Positions 1 to 12,516 are shown, numbered from the stretch's first letter. The stretch: 64,000 nt of DNA from Lophium mytilinum (GCA_010093605.1 MU004185.1:889334-953333); one strand, 5' to 3'. Numbers and translations: made by a program. The notes: generated from the letters alone by a model not told the origin.

Positions 1-77
1 CCATTGTGGTGAGGCGGGGGTCCATTTGTATGAGGCGGCGGTCCATTGGCGTGAGGGGGCCCGTTAGGGTGAGTCGG
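1..77 (-). repeat. In-frame NGPPPH-type tandem repeat at the SNT2-like C-terminus
   Basis: Four degenerate units of about 18-21 bp lie at 1-21, 22-42, 43-60 and 61-77. On the minus strand they encode variants of N-G-P-P-(P)-H. Unit lengths are multiples of three, so copy-number change would keep the frame. The array continues past the window edge, so its full size is unknown. Confidence 0.75.
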
Positions 78-3000
78 GGAGTAGGGCAGGTGTGGTGAAT
101 GCATGCCATTTGTCATAGTCATCATCGGAGCATTGGAGAGATGAAGGGGCGCAGGAGTATGAAGCGGAGGATAGGGCGATCGAATAGGTCCGTGATGCAT
201 GGATTGATAGGACGGAGGCCCGGAGTACTGCTGGTATCCATTCGTTTGATGCATTGGAGTGTATGGCGTCTGATATGGTTGATGGTGAGGAGGCATAGGT
301 GGCACCTGTTGAGGTTGATGAGACTGATGAGGTGGCGGCGGATGAGGGATCCCGTTGCTCATTTGCGGTGGATGAGATCCCCAATCTGGCATGTGCGGTG
401 GTTGCGGTGGCATATGAGGGTTCGGCTGCCATGTGGGCATTGGCGGAGGATATGAAGGGGGTGGAGGGGGTGATCGAACCGGTAGCTGTTGAGGTTCTGG
501 TATTGTTTGCGCTGGTGGGGTCGGTGACGGTGCTCTCTCCAACTCTGCTGGTTCTTCAGGAGCCATTTTCTTCTTCCAATGACATTTCTGACACAGGTAC
601 TTGGCGGTTTGGGTGATCGCAACGTCCGTGTCCACCGTGAGCCTAACCGCAACATCAGGCGCAGGAGGTGTTGCGTCGGGCATCGCATAGTCGTGATCTC
701 CTGTGCCATTGGGCAACTGCACTCCGTCAGGTCTTGGCTGCTTCTCCGACGCAATGTGGGGTTCTCGGTCGACGCCATTCATGACAACTCCCTCCATTGG
801 CTGGCTAGCAGAGACTGATATTGGGTTTGGTGCTGCAGTCTCCTTGACTTTCCACCACTTAGGGCTCGCGTCGATATCACACGTAGCGCATCGGCGTTCT
901 GATTTCGCAGACTTTGCTTCAGTATCCTCCTCTTCCTCTTTAACCTGAAGCCCAGCGTTGGACGGCCGTCCTGGTCTTGCTGACGTTGGGGTTGGGTTCG
1001 TTGTTGAAGTGCGCCGGTTGACTGTAGCTGGCCCTGTTGCCGCCGTGGGTAGTGTTTTCGTAGTTTGATCCATGAGACTGGCTTTCCGCGCGGTTCCGGT
1101 CAAGGTGAGGTCTGCCTGCTTGTAGTTCTGGGCATATAGTTGAAGTGCGTTTGTTCCAGCCTCATCTATTACCTCGCTCATCTGATGGACAATGGTCTTT
1201 GGTGTATGCTCCTTGCACCAGATAGCAGCAGTCATTGAGCCGGTTTCCCCACCAATCGTGAAAGTTGGGATCGCATCCCGACGAGTAGCCTTTACAGGTG
1301 TAATATCGAATCCAAACGTATAATTTGCCGCGTGTGCGCAGCCCACGTGAAAGAGGGCGTGACATTGATGGCAGGAAACGCAGGCGCCCACCGATGTCTT
1401 ACAGATCTTGCAACTACCATCATACCGAAGTGTTGGCGCGCCTACGCCTTCAACAACGTCTAGTGTCTTGGCTTTAACGAACTTGGTCTCTGGAGACCAC
1501 ACCGCACAAGGAACATGGACCCAGTTGTTGTCGGCCGTTCGCTTCAACGGTCCGCGGGGTATTTCGGGTCGGCCTTTATCGCGTTGTCCTTGACGGTAGT
1601 CTTCTCTGAATTTGTCGACAAGCTCTTTTTCAAGTCTTTCCTTTTCCCTCTCTCTGTCTGTCTTCTTCTTGTGAGACACCTTGGGAGGTTCCACGAGGTC
1701 AATATCAACGTCGACAACCGGACAAAGCACGCAGGAATAGTTCTAAGTAGTATGAGTATTCGACCAAGCTTTAGCAGATGTGATGAACTTACGTATGAAA
1801 CTTGCTCCTTCTTATCGTTTTTACACATATCACAGAACCAGTTCGGATTCCTAATGTATTCGATGCCGTAGCAGTTCCGGTGTACGGTCAACTTGCAGCC
1901 ACTACAGCTGATATGCTGATCGCCTAGCGGTTCTAGTTGCCTGCAAACAGCACAAGGCAAGATACGCATTCTAGGCTTGGCAGGAATAGGGGGAGGGGTA
2001 GGTGCTCGGGGAGGGGGTGGAGGTTTTTCCACCTTCTCCTTTTTCTTTGGAACGGGCTCAGCGATGGGCGTTACGGTGCCACTGTCTTTGTCTACGGCCG
2101 TCGTCTTTAATTTCTTCTTGGGAGGTTCGGGAACAGGTTGGCTAATCAACTCCATCTCTGGTAGTAGCTCCGGTCCTGGATGGGTCGCGGCTTCGTTTGC
2201 GGCGTAAACCTCTTTCAGGAGTTCTTCATCAATCCTCCTCTTCCAAGCTTTGCCTCCACCTTGTGCAACCTTCTTCGCAATTTCATCCGTATTCTCCCAT
2301 TTCACGGCATACTTTCGCCACAGACCAGCGCAGCGCAGACACAACGAAACAACGAACCCGCCGGCTTTTTCTTTCGCCATCGGTTTCCCCTCGGCGGATA
2401 TGATGGTGCCAGGCGCAGCGCCCGGAGCTCGACGCCATTGCCGAGATGACCGAGTTGAGCAGAATTTGCACTGAAAACCACGCTTCTTCGCCATGGCCTT
2501 GTCGTTGTCGAATGCGGAATCATCATAGTCGTCCGCAACATCGTCGAGTAACCTAGTACTAGGATCGGCCTTCACGCTGGGATCAGCCTTTGCATCAGCT
2601 TCGGCCTTTTTATTTTTTCCTTTTCGACCTCCATAGCCTCCCCAGATTTCTCTTCCTTTTGGAGTCTTCTTCCAGAGGTAATAGTATCTGACCGCATCTG
2701 CATGGCTAATCGTCTTAACATGCATGCGAACATTGCGAATTTCAGATCCGTATTTGGCTACGCCATCGTCCCACCGCTTCATTTCTTCCTTTGTCAGTTC
2801 TGGTTCGTGAAGATCTTTCCGCCTGTCTATTTTCTTAACATGCTTCAACGCGACGTCAGCGTCGTACTGGTGTTTGGTAAATAGCTGCAGACACTTGTCA
2901 AGAAAGTTGGTGCTGTACTCCTCGACTCCAATGGTCTTGGCAAATGTCTTTGCACGGTCCATGTAGGCCTTAACTTGCTCCTCGGTGCATGTGGGAGGAT

Positions 3001-5171
3001 CGTCCTCGCCTCGCGATGAATGAACACCCAAAGGCGGCATCTTGAACAGGAGCTCGGCGGTACATTTGGAATCCTTGTTGGGTAGATCTTCGCCTCGACG
3101 GACATATCCTGCAGGCTCGTCTTGTACCCACTTTGGGCGCTTTGCCTTTTCTGCCCTGTCTGCCTCCATTGCAGCAACAGTTTCTTTGGAAAGCTTGGTC
3201 TCCTTCTTGTGGCCTGGTCCCTTGACGTAGCGTTTCTTGATCTCGGCTGGCTTGACAAGCTCGACTATATGGCCATGCCAGACGTTGACGTTTGCCTGGT
3301 GTCTCGGACCGAGGCGGGAACTGGCACGTGGATAGATCGCTCGATCATCGTATTGCAACGCATCTTCTACCCGGCAATGAATACCTAGATAGCGCATAGG
3401 CCACATCTTTGCAAGTGCAATCTCAGCCTGAGTTCCCGGATGTTTGTCGATCACGGGTGCATCGGATCCGCCGGGACTAGGTGTGGTGGTAGCACCTCCG
3501 GCATCTTCCTCTTCTTCGTCAAGAAGCTCCTCTTCGTCAGGATCTTCGTTAGCACCGCCAATCAGCGGAGTTCGACGAGCCTCAAGCTTTCGCTCTTGAG
3601 CTCTACTACACGGGCCGCAAGCCCATGCGAAACCCCTGGATGGTTTCTTGAGTAGAGGCGGCCGGACGCAAGTCATATGGTACGTATTGCGGCAGACTGC
3701 ACATTCAACTGAATCATTCCTGTTGTGCGATTGAGTTTAGCAACTGTGTTGGAGTGACAGACAGTATAGACGACTTACGAGGCGCAATAAGATGTACACC
3801 GCTTGCAGGTCTTCACCGCACTCGTTAATTCCTTTACGCGGGCGGCCTCAACGACCAAGTATTTCCACCGCTCGTCCAGTGCTTTTTTTACCTTCTCGGG
3901 AACGTTGATGACTGATGAAGTGGGAATCGCTTCATACCATCGGTGAATGAAGCGATCGAAGACTTGGATAAAGTAGAAGGAATCCTTCGTCTTCCGATAT
4001 TCGTCAAGATCTTTTATTTCGCTCCGGTGGACGATTTTACATCGTCCTCGCAAGGAAGTGATGGGGCAGATGTCTGAATGCATAGTGGAATACACAATGC
4101 GAGTGTCGTTGTTGTACCGCAAGACATCCCGCGGCCTGTAGTACCAGTTGCAGCGCATAGAGTCAACAGGCGCACTTGCTTTGTTGTCCACATGGAGAAA
4201 CTCCATGATTCTACAGAGGTAATATGGCTCTCCTGGTGGCTCACAGACGAGATAGACGTGATCTAAGCACAAATTTAGCATGATTCTGGGGCCCGAAATA
4301 TTGGTAAGGCTTTAATTTACGTACCATTCACAGACAAGAAGGTGCCATCATCCGCCTCTAGTTTCCCGTTTTTTAGAAAAGCTTTGGACTTCTCAAAGGT
4401 CATCATGTTCGTTTCCCGCGAGTGGTTAGCTGCAATCATGGCGGTGGATCTTCGCGAAGACGCTTGGCCCGACGCATAACCGCCAGAATGATTCCCATTC
4501 GTGGTCGCGTGGTTTGCAGCATTCTTCCGTCGTTTCGGCTGCGGTGCAGGAGCGACATTGGGGTTTGCGGAAAAGCTCGAGGTTCCGGGTATCGTGGATG
4601 GTGCTTCCTTCGAGGGTGGAGTGGGTGCCCACGTCGCGTTGCCTGTACCGTTAGGCTTCTTCCCAATTGACCCCGGAGATTGTCTGCCCTCGCTCGCCAG
4701 CGACCCACGCGAGGGTGCCTCAGATATTGTTCCGTTGGCTGGCGCGGGCGCCGCCTCGAAGTCCATCTCGACATCCTCGGCGTAATTTATTCGTGAAGTG
4801 CCAGGACGGTTCCGTGAACGCGTGCCATAAGGCGCAGCGCCAGCGCTTGATTCCTTCGCCGAAGCATGCGAGGATGCAGAAGTAGTTGCGGTCATGGGCT
4901 GCGATTGCGCTGGCGCATCGGTTGCTGAAGGGGTGCCTACGGCTGACTGGGTCTGTGGTGCTGGCTGGCGGAGGTCTGAGGGTGCGGCGGGCGTCGAGGT
5001 TCGAGTACTCGAGGGCTTGTCCGCCGCGGTCGAGGGCGCTACATCGTCCGCAGTCGCTTTGGAGGCGATGTCTGGCGCGTTCTCCTCGCTGCGCGCAGCG
5101 TCTGCTACGTTGGGGTGATTCACAGCTCTGAAGGACGAAGCCTCGCCTCCGCCATTCCGAACATCAACCAT
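1..5171 (-). CDS. SNT2: SNT2-like BAH/SANT/GATA/PHD-finger chromatin protein (3' end outside window)
   Basis: Chromatin reader resembling the fungal Snt2/E3-scaffold family, which recognises histone tails and works with histone deacetylase or ubiquitin-ligase partners in the nucleus. Exons (minus strand) are 4325-5171, 3779-4262, 1793-3719 and 1-1742; introns are 62, 59 and 50 nt and all phases agree. The ATG at 5169-5171 is preferred over an upstream in-frame TTG. About 1,666 codons lie in the window. Order: Ser/Ala/Pro-rich N-terminus (1-282); BAH domain (about 283-443, starting DHVYLVCEPPGEPYYLCRI); PHD1 (about 448-482); ELM2-like stretch; SANT domain (about 750-800); GATA-like finger (about 859-925, CKFC...CLRC); PHD2 (about 1036-1086) running into an extended PHD; then a second Cys pair, CATC...CQKC, with a GATA-like SPKWW. 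The tail is very rich in Pro, His, Asn and Gly and leaves the window without a stop. The family call is strong; the partner complex is inference. Confidence 0.88.
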
Positions 5172-7543
5172 GGCGTCCGATCCCTGCAAGAGGTCGACTC
5201 GGCACGGCAGAGTGCTAGAGGAGATGGCGAGAGTCCCGGCGAGCGCTGGCGCGGCCCGTCGTCAGAGCTGTGAGTGAGGGACTGGCGTCGAGCACGGAAT
5301 ATCACGGCCGCATGAGAGGCCTGGGACGCGCATTCATCCAGTAACGTGGGTCAGGAACGTCGAGAATGATGCGGTTCGAGAGAAGTGATGGTGTCAGCGA
5401 TGCAGTCGACCACGGCAAGCCTCAAGGCGCCCAGGGGTCGGGGGAGTGGATGAGAGTGTAAAAAGGGTGGAGTGGTGATGGAAAGTGCAGCAGGATGCAG
5501 GTGTGGCCGGTGGAGGGTCAAAGGCATACAGCGGAGCGCCAAGTCGTTGGAGGGCCCAGGACCCAGAACCGATTGATGAGCACGCCTGCGGGCAGCACGG
5601 CAGGGTCTCGTATCTAACGCGCGCCGGCCGTAGACTCCAGTATCGAGCGCGGTCGGACAGGGAGAGGGATGGGGCATAGCGTCACGGCACGCCTTCCATG
5701 GTCATGTCACAGCACCATCGTGGGAGAGACTTCTGTTTGCTCTGCCTCTCTTCAAGCCTGCGGATTAACCCTAGCTGCCCCCCAAGCTTCATGATGTTCC
5801 TTTGGGATCGCCTATGTATGGCGCATCCAATCACCGTGCGCGTCGCATTCCCTCACAAGGGACTGGAACCTCCCGCCAGCGGCAATGGAGCAGCCAAAAG
5901 GATGCCGTCTGAATCCATATCTGCTCACTAGGGCCTACCATGCTCTCCAATTCATGGAAATTCTTAATGGAAATAGTAGTGGCGCATAACCATCCCCAGC
6001 CAGCAAATCGCCCGCAATCCGGTCATGCGATCTGGTTTATTGCAAGTCTTTTGCGGTTTTCGAGGGGCCAGCCAGACGGCAAAAGAAATCCGCCTGGGTA
6101 GCCCGTAATCCTAGGTTTGGAGCTGCAGTGGTGGGTGGAGGCGAAAATAGCATCTAGTCCTTCAACGCGATGAAGTCGGGGGGGAATCCACCGGGAGGGA
6201 GGCGTTGCGCTAAGCCTGCGCTAAGCCTTTCCAAAGACGAGTCGATCACGTGCCTCTCACACGTCAGCGCCTTCATTTGAACGTTGCACACACCGAAAGG
6301 CACCCAAAAACCCCGAGAAGGCCCCCAAAAAACAGCAGGTGCGCGGGGAAGTCTGCTGGAATTCATACCTGCCCTGCTGATTGCGATTCGCCCATACACA
6401 CCGTTCCCGGCAGGTTCCCATCATTTCTGTCTCACTCACACAGCACGGGCTGGATTTCATTTCTACCTGCTCCAGCGCCCGTTGGATCACAGCGAGGCCC
6501 GGTGCACGGATACGCCGGACTCAGGGCCTTCTTCTGTTTCTGGCTGCAAGACTCCCCCCGCGCTTCATGTGGGAGAGAATGCATCGTACTCAAGAGCCGT
6601 CAGCTGGGCCGCTGCCTATCCACTCGCGCGAATCTTTGCTTTATCTCCGCATCCAACACCCCCGAGGCCCTTCATTCGCCCAGCCCTCGTTTCTCAACTC
6701 GCCATCCTGGATGCCGCCTATGGTCTGATATGCTGGTTGCGTTATTGGCTGCGCTCGAACCCTGGTTCAGCCTTGTCTCTTTTTGGACGTCCGGGCATCA
6801 AGATGAAAATCGCGATACCAAGCAGCGGGCAACATCCCCGGCACACCATCGGTTGGTTGCGGCTTGGTTCTTTCAACGCTTTTTCGCACGTGCCCTCTAC
6901 TTGCTAGAACCTGCGTCGATTTCCACGAAGGCTTTTGCTGGGTGTTGACGGAGATGATGAACTAACGCATAGCGAAGCTAAGGAGCCAATGGTAACCCGT
7001 ATCGGCAATTCGAGGGGATACTTTGTCGCAGAAGTACCTTGATGCCATAGCTGGTCGATCGCCGCTAGGTGAGTGACTCTCAAGGGATGAAACCGGAGGA
7101 CATCTACATAGTTAATTTCGCTTGCACTTGAACGAAGAAAGCGATGGGAGCACCTCGAAGGGCCTAAGTAATGAAGAGGATGTGTCCACGCAACAGTATC
7201 CTGGTACTTTCGGGAAACTCATGTCATGTTTCAGCAGCTCGACGTCACGTTCACAGTGACACTAGCGGGGGAAATTATCAAGCACGAACAGACTCCGATT
7301 TCCGTGTCATATCAGCAATACTATACAAATATCGCACAAATAAGCGAAATGTCAAGGCAAACAAGTCTTGCAGGTCAAAGTCTCTCGCCTCATCCCCACG
7401 TCGTCCTCCTGGCATTCGTCCCCAAAGCAGCCCCTCACTCCGTGCTCCCGGATAATCATTACCCATGGTCCTGGTATGCCCATTCTTTCTGTGCCCCCTC
7501 CTTAGAACGCTCGAGTCTCGAATTAGTCTGACTGAAGGATCGA
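5172..7543. other. Gene-poor 2.4 kb upstream region of the SNT2-like gene
   Basis: No convincing gene was found. The open frames here, the longest near 6250-6950 on the plus strand, mostly begin at non-ATG codons, overlap one another in different frames and show no recognisable domain. The stretch probably holds the promoter and a long 5' leader of the minus-strand SNT2-like gene plus the 3' flank of the GPI-protein gene. Confidence 0.5.
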
Positions 7544-8142
7544 TTACAAAGCGAAAATAGCCATGAGAAGACCAGCAAAGCTAGCGGCGCCTGCACCCAT
7601 CTGGGCATGAGCGTTGGCTGCTCCAGTGGAAGAAGAAGCGGCAGCTCCGGTGACGGTTCCAGTGGCACTGCCAGTTGCCTTGGTGCCGGTCGTAGATTTG
7701 CCTAAGCACATGTTAGCACGCGCCATGCTTTACCAAGGCGAGCAGAATTACCAGTAGCTTCGGAAGCTTGGCTACCAGTGACGGAAGCAGAAGCGACGGC
7801 GGTTCCAGCGGCATCAGCGATGGTCTGGCTGGTGGGGAAATGGCTGGCGATGCAGGCCTGCACACACGCGCTGTACTTCTGAGTCGCGGCAGGGGTTCCA
7901 TCGCCCTGATCGCACTTCATGGCGCACTGGGTGGTGTCGACGACCTGCGAAGAGTTGGGGTGGGCGGCGCCCACGCAGGCAGCCTCGCAGTCGACATCGC
8001 CAGCCTTGCAAAGCGCAATGCAGGTCTGGGCGGGGGAGAGACCGCTCACAACGGACGGAGCAGCAGTGACGGTAGCCGAGGCATTAGGCCGGGCGAAAGC
8101 GCACGCGATGAGTGTGGACAGGATGATAGCAGAGTACTTCAT
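7544..8142 (-). CDS. Small secreted Cys-rich, predicted GPI-anchored cell-surface protein
   Basis: Predicted 182-residue cell-wall or membrane-attached protein. Exons are 7752-8142 and 7702's neighbour 7544-7701, separated by a 50-nt intron at 7702-7751 with a GCTAAC branch site. The N-terminus MKYSAIILSTLIACAFARP is a signal peptide. Residues about 35-105 hold eight or so cysteines in CxxxC-like spacing (TCIALCKAGDVDCEAAC ... CAMKC ... CVQACIASHF). A Ser/Thr/Ala/Gly linker and a hydrophobic C-terminus ending LLMAIFAL then follow, which fits GPI attachment after an STGAANA-like site. Similar Ser/Thr-rich GPI proteins with this Cys pattern occur across moulds with no assigned biochemical role. 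It is not a canonical eight-Cys CFEM domain as far as I can see. Its start faces the MPH1 start about 420 bp away, a shared promoter region. Confidence 0.8.
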
Positions 8143-8562
8143 GTTGAGAATTGTTGTGGAGATTGGCGGTGATTTGGCTGTGTTGTTATTAAAAGTGATA
8201 TGGAGGCTCTTGTGAAGGCACGTGGAATGGAACGTCGGCTACAAGCGTCGGACAAGCGAGTGTGCGAAAGGAACTGGTAACGAGTGTGGTGAATGCGGTG
8301 ATCAAAGTTCGAGGAATCTGGGGAACGAGGGAGTCTTTTATTGCAAGTCAGGAGATTTGCAGGGGGCTAGCCGTGTTCGCCAGGAGCACCCGTCACAGCC
8401 GCCCTTCATTGGTGCGGGAGATGATAAGGTTCAGCAGGGACCACCAGTCTCCGCCTTGGCGTTCACTCAACTCAACGCGTATCACGCGTCTACCAGCAAA
8501 GCAAGTATCTCAACCACTCCACTCCACCAAAGCGTCTCCACCGGGTGATCCAATGCATTGCC

Positions 8563-11500
8563 ATGTCGGACACGGACGACTATGGCGACTTCGACGACGA
8601 GCTGCTTGAGGTTGCCACCCAGGTTGAGCGCGCCGCCTCAGCATTCCTGCCGTCTCCAAGGCCACAGAAGCGGCGGCGGTTGGCGGGACATGTCTCCGAC
8701 CATGACAATGAGAGCGACAGTGACATTCCAATAATAAGGAAACCCGTCCAGAAAGTGAGGCGCCAAAGCAGGGTTGTTGCTGAGAGTGAGGAGGGCGAAG
8801 ACGCATTCGATCCAGCACCACTTGCCACCAGCATCCACGTACGCGTGAAAAACAAACCACAGAAAGAGGCGAAGAACCGATCAGATCGGGAGAAAACTCC
8901 AAACAAGGCGCCACGAGCCCCTAAAACCACGCCACGGCGACGCAAAGGAAGCGCTACTCAATCGTCGACAGAGCTCGATCTAGCCCAATCGACCTCGGCA
9001 ACCTCCATTAGCTCCGCTGGGAAGAGAAAGAGAGCAAGAAAGCCCAAAGGCAAGGAGAACGCTCCAGACGCGGAGTCTCCCACCAAAAAAGCGCCCAAGA
9101 AGCCCAAACACAGGATTCACATTCCTGTCAAGGCCATCAATCTTGACGACATCTACGCTACCCAACTACCCGATTCTGATTCAAGTCCCGAGACTCTTAG
9201 GGGACCAGTATGGCAAAAGAGTCGGAATCCAACTCCTACCAGTGCCGGAGTGGGGGAACTATTGGCTGGAAAGCCTAGTTCTGCTACGAGTATTGCTGGG
9301 CAGATGCCTGGAAATGTCCGAGGCCATACCGCGCAGTTGCAAATGGCAGCGCCCGAATCAATAGCAACTACATCGGGAAAGAACACGTCTGCCGCCAGTC
9401 GTGTTTCTTCTGCAAGCATTGGTGGTGTGGAGTCTCCTAAGCTTCCCGTCAACACAGCTCAAACTGCAGCATTTGATGCCGCCCTGGAGCTCGCCGACAT
9501 TGCCTCTGACGCTTTCGACTCGTCTTCGTCCCCACAGAAACAGGATGATATCATTTTCCTTTCGTCACAAGTCTCGCCAGCTCGTCGTCTGCCCGCACCC
9601 CAGACCGGATTTCGTCAAACAACGCTGTTCGGCACAGTGGGTGACAAAGAGCCCTTCCCAGCTTCACAAGTTAAGAAACGCTACAACTTTACTGCGTCAC
9701 AAAAGCCGGAGCCCCCTACTCACCATAAGCTCGACCGGGAAGCCATGAAGACTTGGGTTTATCCGACTAATCTCGGGACAATACGAGATTACCAATTCAA
9801 CATTGTTGCGCGTGGGCTTTTCAATAACTTGTTGGTGGCCTTGCCCACTGGCCTTGGAAAAACTTTCATTGCTGCTACAATCATGCTAAATTGGTTCCGC
9901 TGGACGACAGATGCCCAGATCGTTTTCGTCGCGCCCACGAAACCACTCGTTTCACAACAAGTTGAGGCCTGTTTTGGGATAGCTGGCATACCACGATCAC
10001 AGACCACCATGCTCACTGGTGGTATCAGCCCAGGACTGAGGGCAGAGGAGTGGTTGACCAAAAGAGTTTTCTTCATGACTCCACAAACCATCATGAATGA
10101 CCTCAAGACCGGGATCTGTGATCCAAAAAAGATCGTCCTTCTAGTGGTTGATGAAGCTCACAGAGCCACGGGAGCGTATGCGTACGTCGAGGTTGTCACA
10201 TTCATACGCCGCTTCAACGAATGCTTCCGCGTGCTCGCACTAACTGCTACTCCTGGAGCGGACGTTGAGTCAGTCCAGAAAGTCATTGACGGGCTGGATA
10301 TTTCACGAGTCGAGATTAGAACAGAGCAGTCCCTTGACATTCGGAACTATGTTCACAGCAGGAAGATTGAAACACATGTGTTCCAGAACTCGGACGAAAT
10401 GGAGATGTGTATGTCCCTTTATTGTCAAGCGGTGCAGCCTGTCTTGAACCAGCTCAATGGGCAGAATGCGTTTTGGATCACGAATCCTCTCGAAATAACA
10501 CCCTACGGTTGTGTGATGGCTCGCCAGAAATGGATGAGAGATGCAGGCCGAAATGCTTCGTTCGGTGTCAAGGGCATGGTGAACTCCATATTCAGTATTC
10601 TCGGAAGCTTGTCGCATAGCATGGAACTACTCAAATACCATGGTCTGGGCCCTTTCTACCAAGGACTCGTCGGCTTTAGAACGGCGGCGGACCAGAAGAA
10701 CTCAAAGTACAAGAAGATGATCCTTGATAGCGAGCAGTTCAAGAAGTTGATGGCTAGGCTTCACGTTTGGGTCAATAACGACAACTTCATCGGCCATCCC
10801 AAACTCGACTTCCTGCAAGAAGCCATCCTCGAGCACTTCGTGAATGCCGGAGAAGGTAGAGGTCCTGAGGGCGCGCCACCATCAAGTACCCGTATAATGG
10901 TCTTTGCCCATTTCAGAGACAGCGCCGACGAGATTGTCCGTGTTTTGAAACGAAATAGCCCTATGATTCGACCTCATGTCTTCGTAGGACAAGCCGCCTC
11001 GAAGAATTCCGAGGGCATGGACCAAAAAACGCAGCTGGACGTCATTCAGAAATTCAAGAATGGTGTCTACAACACTCTCATTGCCACTTCTATCGGTGAG
11101 GAGGGCCTGGATATTGGCGAGGTTGATCTCATCATCTGTTATGATTCTAAGGCTTCACCCATACGTATGCTTCAGCGAATGGGCCGAACAGGTCGCAAGC
11201 GTGCTGGCAAGATCATTCTGCTCCAAATGAAGGGCAAAGAGGAGACCGATGCCATCAGAGCCAAAGACAACTACGAGAAGATGCAGGAGCTTATTGCCAA
11301 TGGTTCACGGTTTGCCTTCCACGAGGAGCGCTCTCGTCGGATCCTGCCGAAGGACATACAACCTGTTGTGGATAAACGACATGTCGAGATCCCATTTGAG
11401 AACTCACAAAAAGAGCTGCCTGAACCAAAGAAGGGCCGTGGTAGAGCACCTAAACGCCCGCCTAAGAAATTCCATATGCCGGACAATGTCAGAACGGGGT

Positions 11501-12516
11501 TCGTGCAAGCATCGAGAATGGGTGATGATGACGCTGAGGAACAAGTTCCCACTCGACGCGCAACAAGGAAGGTGGAAAAGAAATACCCTAGTGAAGAGCC
11601 GGTTGTCCTAAAAGCTTTAGAAGAAGTCTTGCTCAACGATTTGGAAATGAAAGATCTCGAGCGTCGATACCAGACCGTCATCGACGACGATGATATGCCA
11701 ACTATTAGCGCTCTAAATTTTTCAGCTCATCCGGCTCGACAGCGTACCATGGCCAGGACCGCAGCTTTCCGGCGTCCCGGCCGCTTGACCTCGTCTATTG
11801 TAGATATGCTACGAAGAATGCATCGTGTGGACGAGGATCAGGTTGAGGAATTCAAAAACAACCTTGATCATGCTGATCTAGGGGCAAGCGTCGTTAGCGG
11901 AGATTTTGTCATTTCTGACGCCTCTAAAACTGAAGATCGATCACAAGCACTGCGTCCGGAGCCACCATCACTGCCTGCCAAACCTCGCGGTCGCCCGCCT
12001 AAGACCCCAGCTCGCCCGAAATCTCGTCCGATTGCGCGGCCCCAACCCTTCCGCATATCAGACTTGGTAGAGGAAGGCGCGTCGAGCAGCCCACCTCCTA
12101 CCGATCCTCGCATGCGCATACCATCTCAAGCCGAAACTCTGGGTTCCGACACTTCTGGATCTGAGCCCGAGCAAGAAGAGTTCGACTCAGAGCTTGCAGC
12201 TTTCGTTGCGGATGACGACGAAGTTCTTGGAGAGTTTAGCTCGTCGCTGCCAAACATCGATTCAGTGAACGGATCATTCAGAATACCAACAGTCACCAAG
12301 GGCATCGCTAAAGTTCAGACAAGGACACCGATGTTCTATACCTCTCAACAGGTAGCGAGCAGTGACGAGGATGAGGAGCTTCCGGATCTCAGTACATTGG
12401 TTGGCAAGAGGAAACCCGAAGTCATTGAGGATGATGACGATGACGATAATGACGTGCCGGTGGTTAGGCAGCGCAAGCGTGTAAGGAGGATTGTAGACGA
12501 TGATAGTGATGAGTGA
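8563..12516 (+). CDS. MPH1: ATP-dependent 3'-5' DNA helicase Mph1 (FANCM family)
   Basis: Superfamily 2 DNA helicase that dissociates D-loops and remodels stalled replication forks in the nucleus, the fungal counterpart of FANCM. Single exon, 1,317 residues from the ATG at 8563; an in-frame upstream GTG at 8545 is not a credible start. The disordered basic N-terminus (about 1-400) includes the family motif TGFRQTTLFG at about residues 347-356, which resembles a PCNA-binding box. The helicase core shows motif I LPTGLGKT (about 427), motif II DEAH (about 530-533), TATPG (motif III) and motif VI QRMGRTGRKRAGK (about 871). The insert between the RecA-like halves is the helical domain of the Hef/FANCM group. 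After the core come PKKFHMPDNVRTGF and a long acidic, disordered tail ending VDDDSDE. Length and architecture fit full-length fungal Mph1, with no sign of damage. Confidence 0.95.
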   Translation: MSDTDDYGDFDDELLEVATQVERAASAFLPSPRPQKRRRLAGHVSDHDNESDSDIPIIRKPVQKVRRQSRVVAESEEGEDAFDPAPLATSIHVRVKNKPQKEAKNRSDREKTPNKAPRAPKTTPRRRKGSATQSSTELDLAQSTSATSISSAGKRKRARKPKGKENAPDAESPTKKAPKKPKHRIHIPVKAINLDDIYATQLPDSDSSPETLRGPVWQKSRNPTPTSAGVGELLAGKPSSATSIAGQMPGNVRGHTAQLQMAAPESIATTSGKNTSAASRVSSASIGGVESPKLPVNTAQTAAFDAALELADIASDAFDSSSSPQKQDDIIFLSSQVSPARRLPAPQTGFRQTTLFGTVGDKEPFPASQVKKRYNFTASQKPEPPTHHKLDREAMKTWVYPTNLGTIRDYQFNIVARGLFNNLLVALPTGLGKTFIAATIMLNWFRWTTDAQIVFVAPTKPLVSQQVEACFGIAGIPRSQTTMLTGGISPGLRAEEWLTKRVFFMTPQTIMNDLKTGICDPKKIVLLVVDEAHRATGAYAYVEVVTFIRRFNECFRVLALTATPGADVESVQKVIDGLDISRVEIRTEQSLDIRNYVHSRKIETHVFQNSDEMEMCMSLYCQAVQPVLNQLNGQNAFWITNPLEITPYGCVMARQKWMRDAGRNASFGVKGMVNSIFSILGSLSHSMELLKYHGLGPFYQGLVGFRTAADQKNSKYKKMILDSEQFKKLMARLHVWVNNDNFIGHPKLDFLQEAILEHFVNAGEGRGPEGAPPSSTRIMVFAHFRDSADEIVRVLKRNSPMIRPHVFVGQAASKNSEGMDQKTQLDVIQKFKNGVYNTLIATSIGEEGLDIGEVDLIICYDSKASPIRMLQRMGRTGRKRAGKIILLQMKGKEETDAIRAKDNYEKMQELIANGSRFAFHEERSRRILPKDIQPVVDKRHVEIPFENSQKELPEPKKGRGRAPKRPPKKFHMPDNVRTGFVQASRMGDDDAEEQVPTRRATRKVEKKYPSEEPVVLKALEEVLLNDLEMKDLERRYQTVIDDDDMPTISALNFSAHPARQRTMARTAAFRRPGRLTSSIVDMLRRMHRVDEDQVEEFKNNLDHADLGASVVSGDFVISDASKTEDRSQALRPEPPSLPAKPRGRPPKTPARPKSRPIARPQPFRISDLVEEGASSSPPPTDPRMRIPSQAETLGSDTSGSEPEQEEFDSELAAFVADDDEVLGEFSSSLPNIDSVNGSFRIPTVTKGIAKVQTRTPMFYTSQQVASSDEDEELPDLSTLVGKRKPEVIEDDDDDDNDVPVVRQRKRVRRIVDDDSDE

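Noticed and set aside
6250-6948. Overlapping plus-strand frames of up to 232 codons upstream of the SNT2-like gene
   Set aside because: Most begin at non-ATG codons, overlap in two frames and show no domain or codon regularity; more likely leader or spacer.
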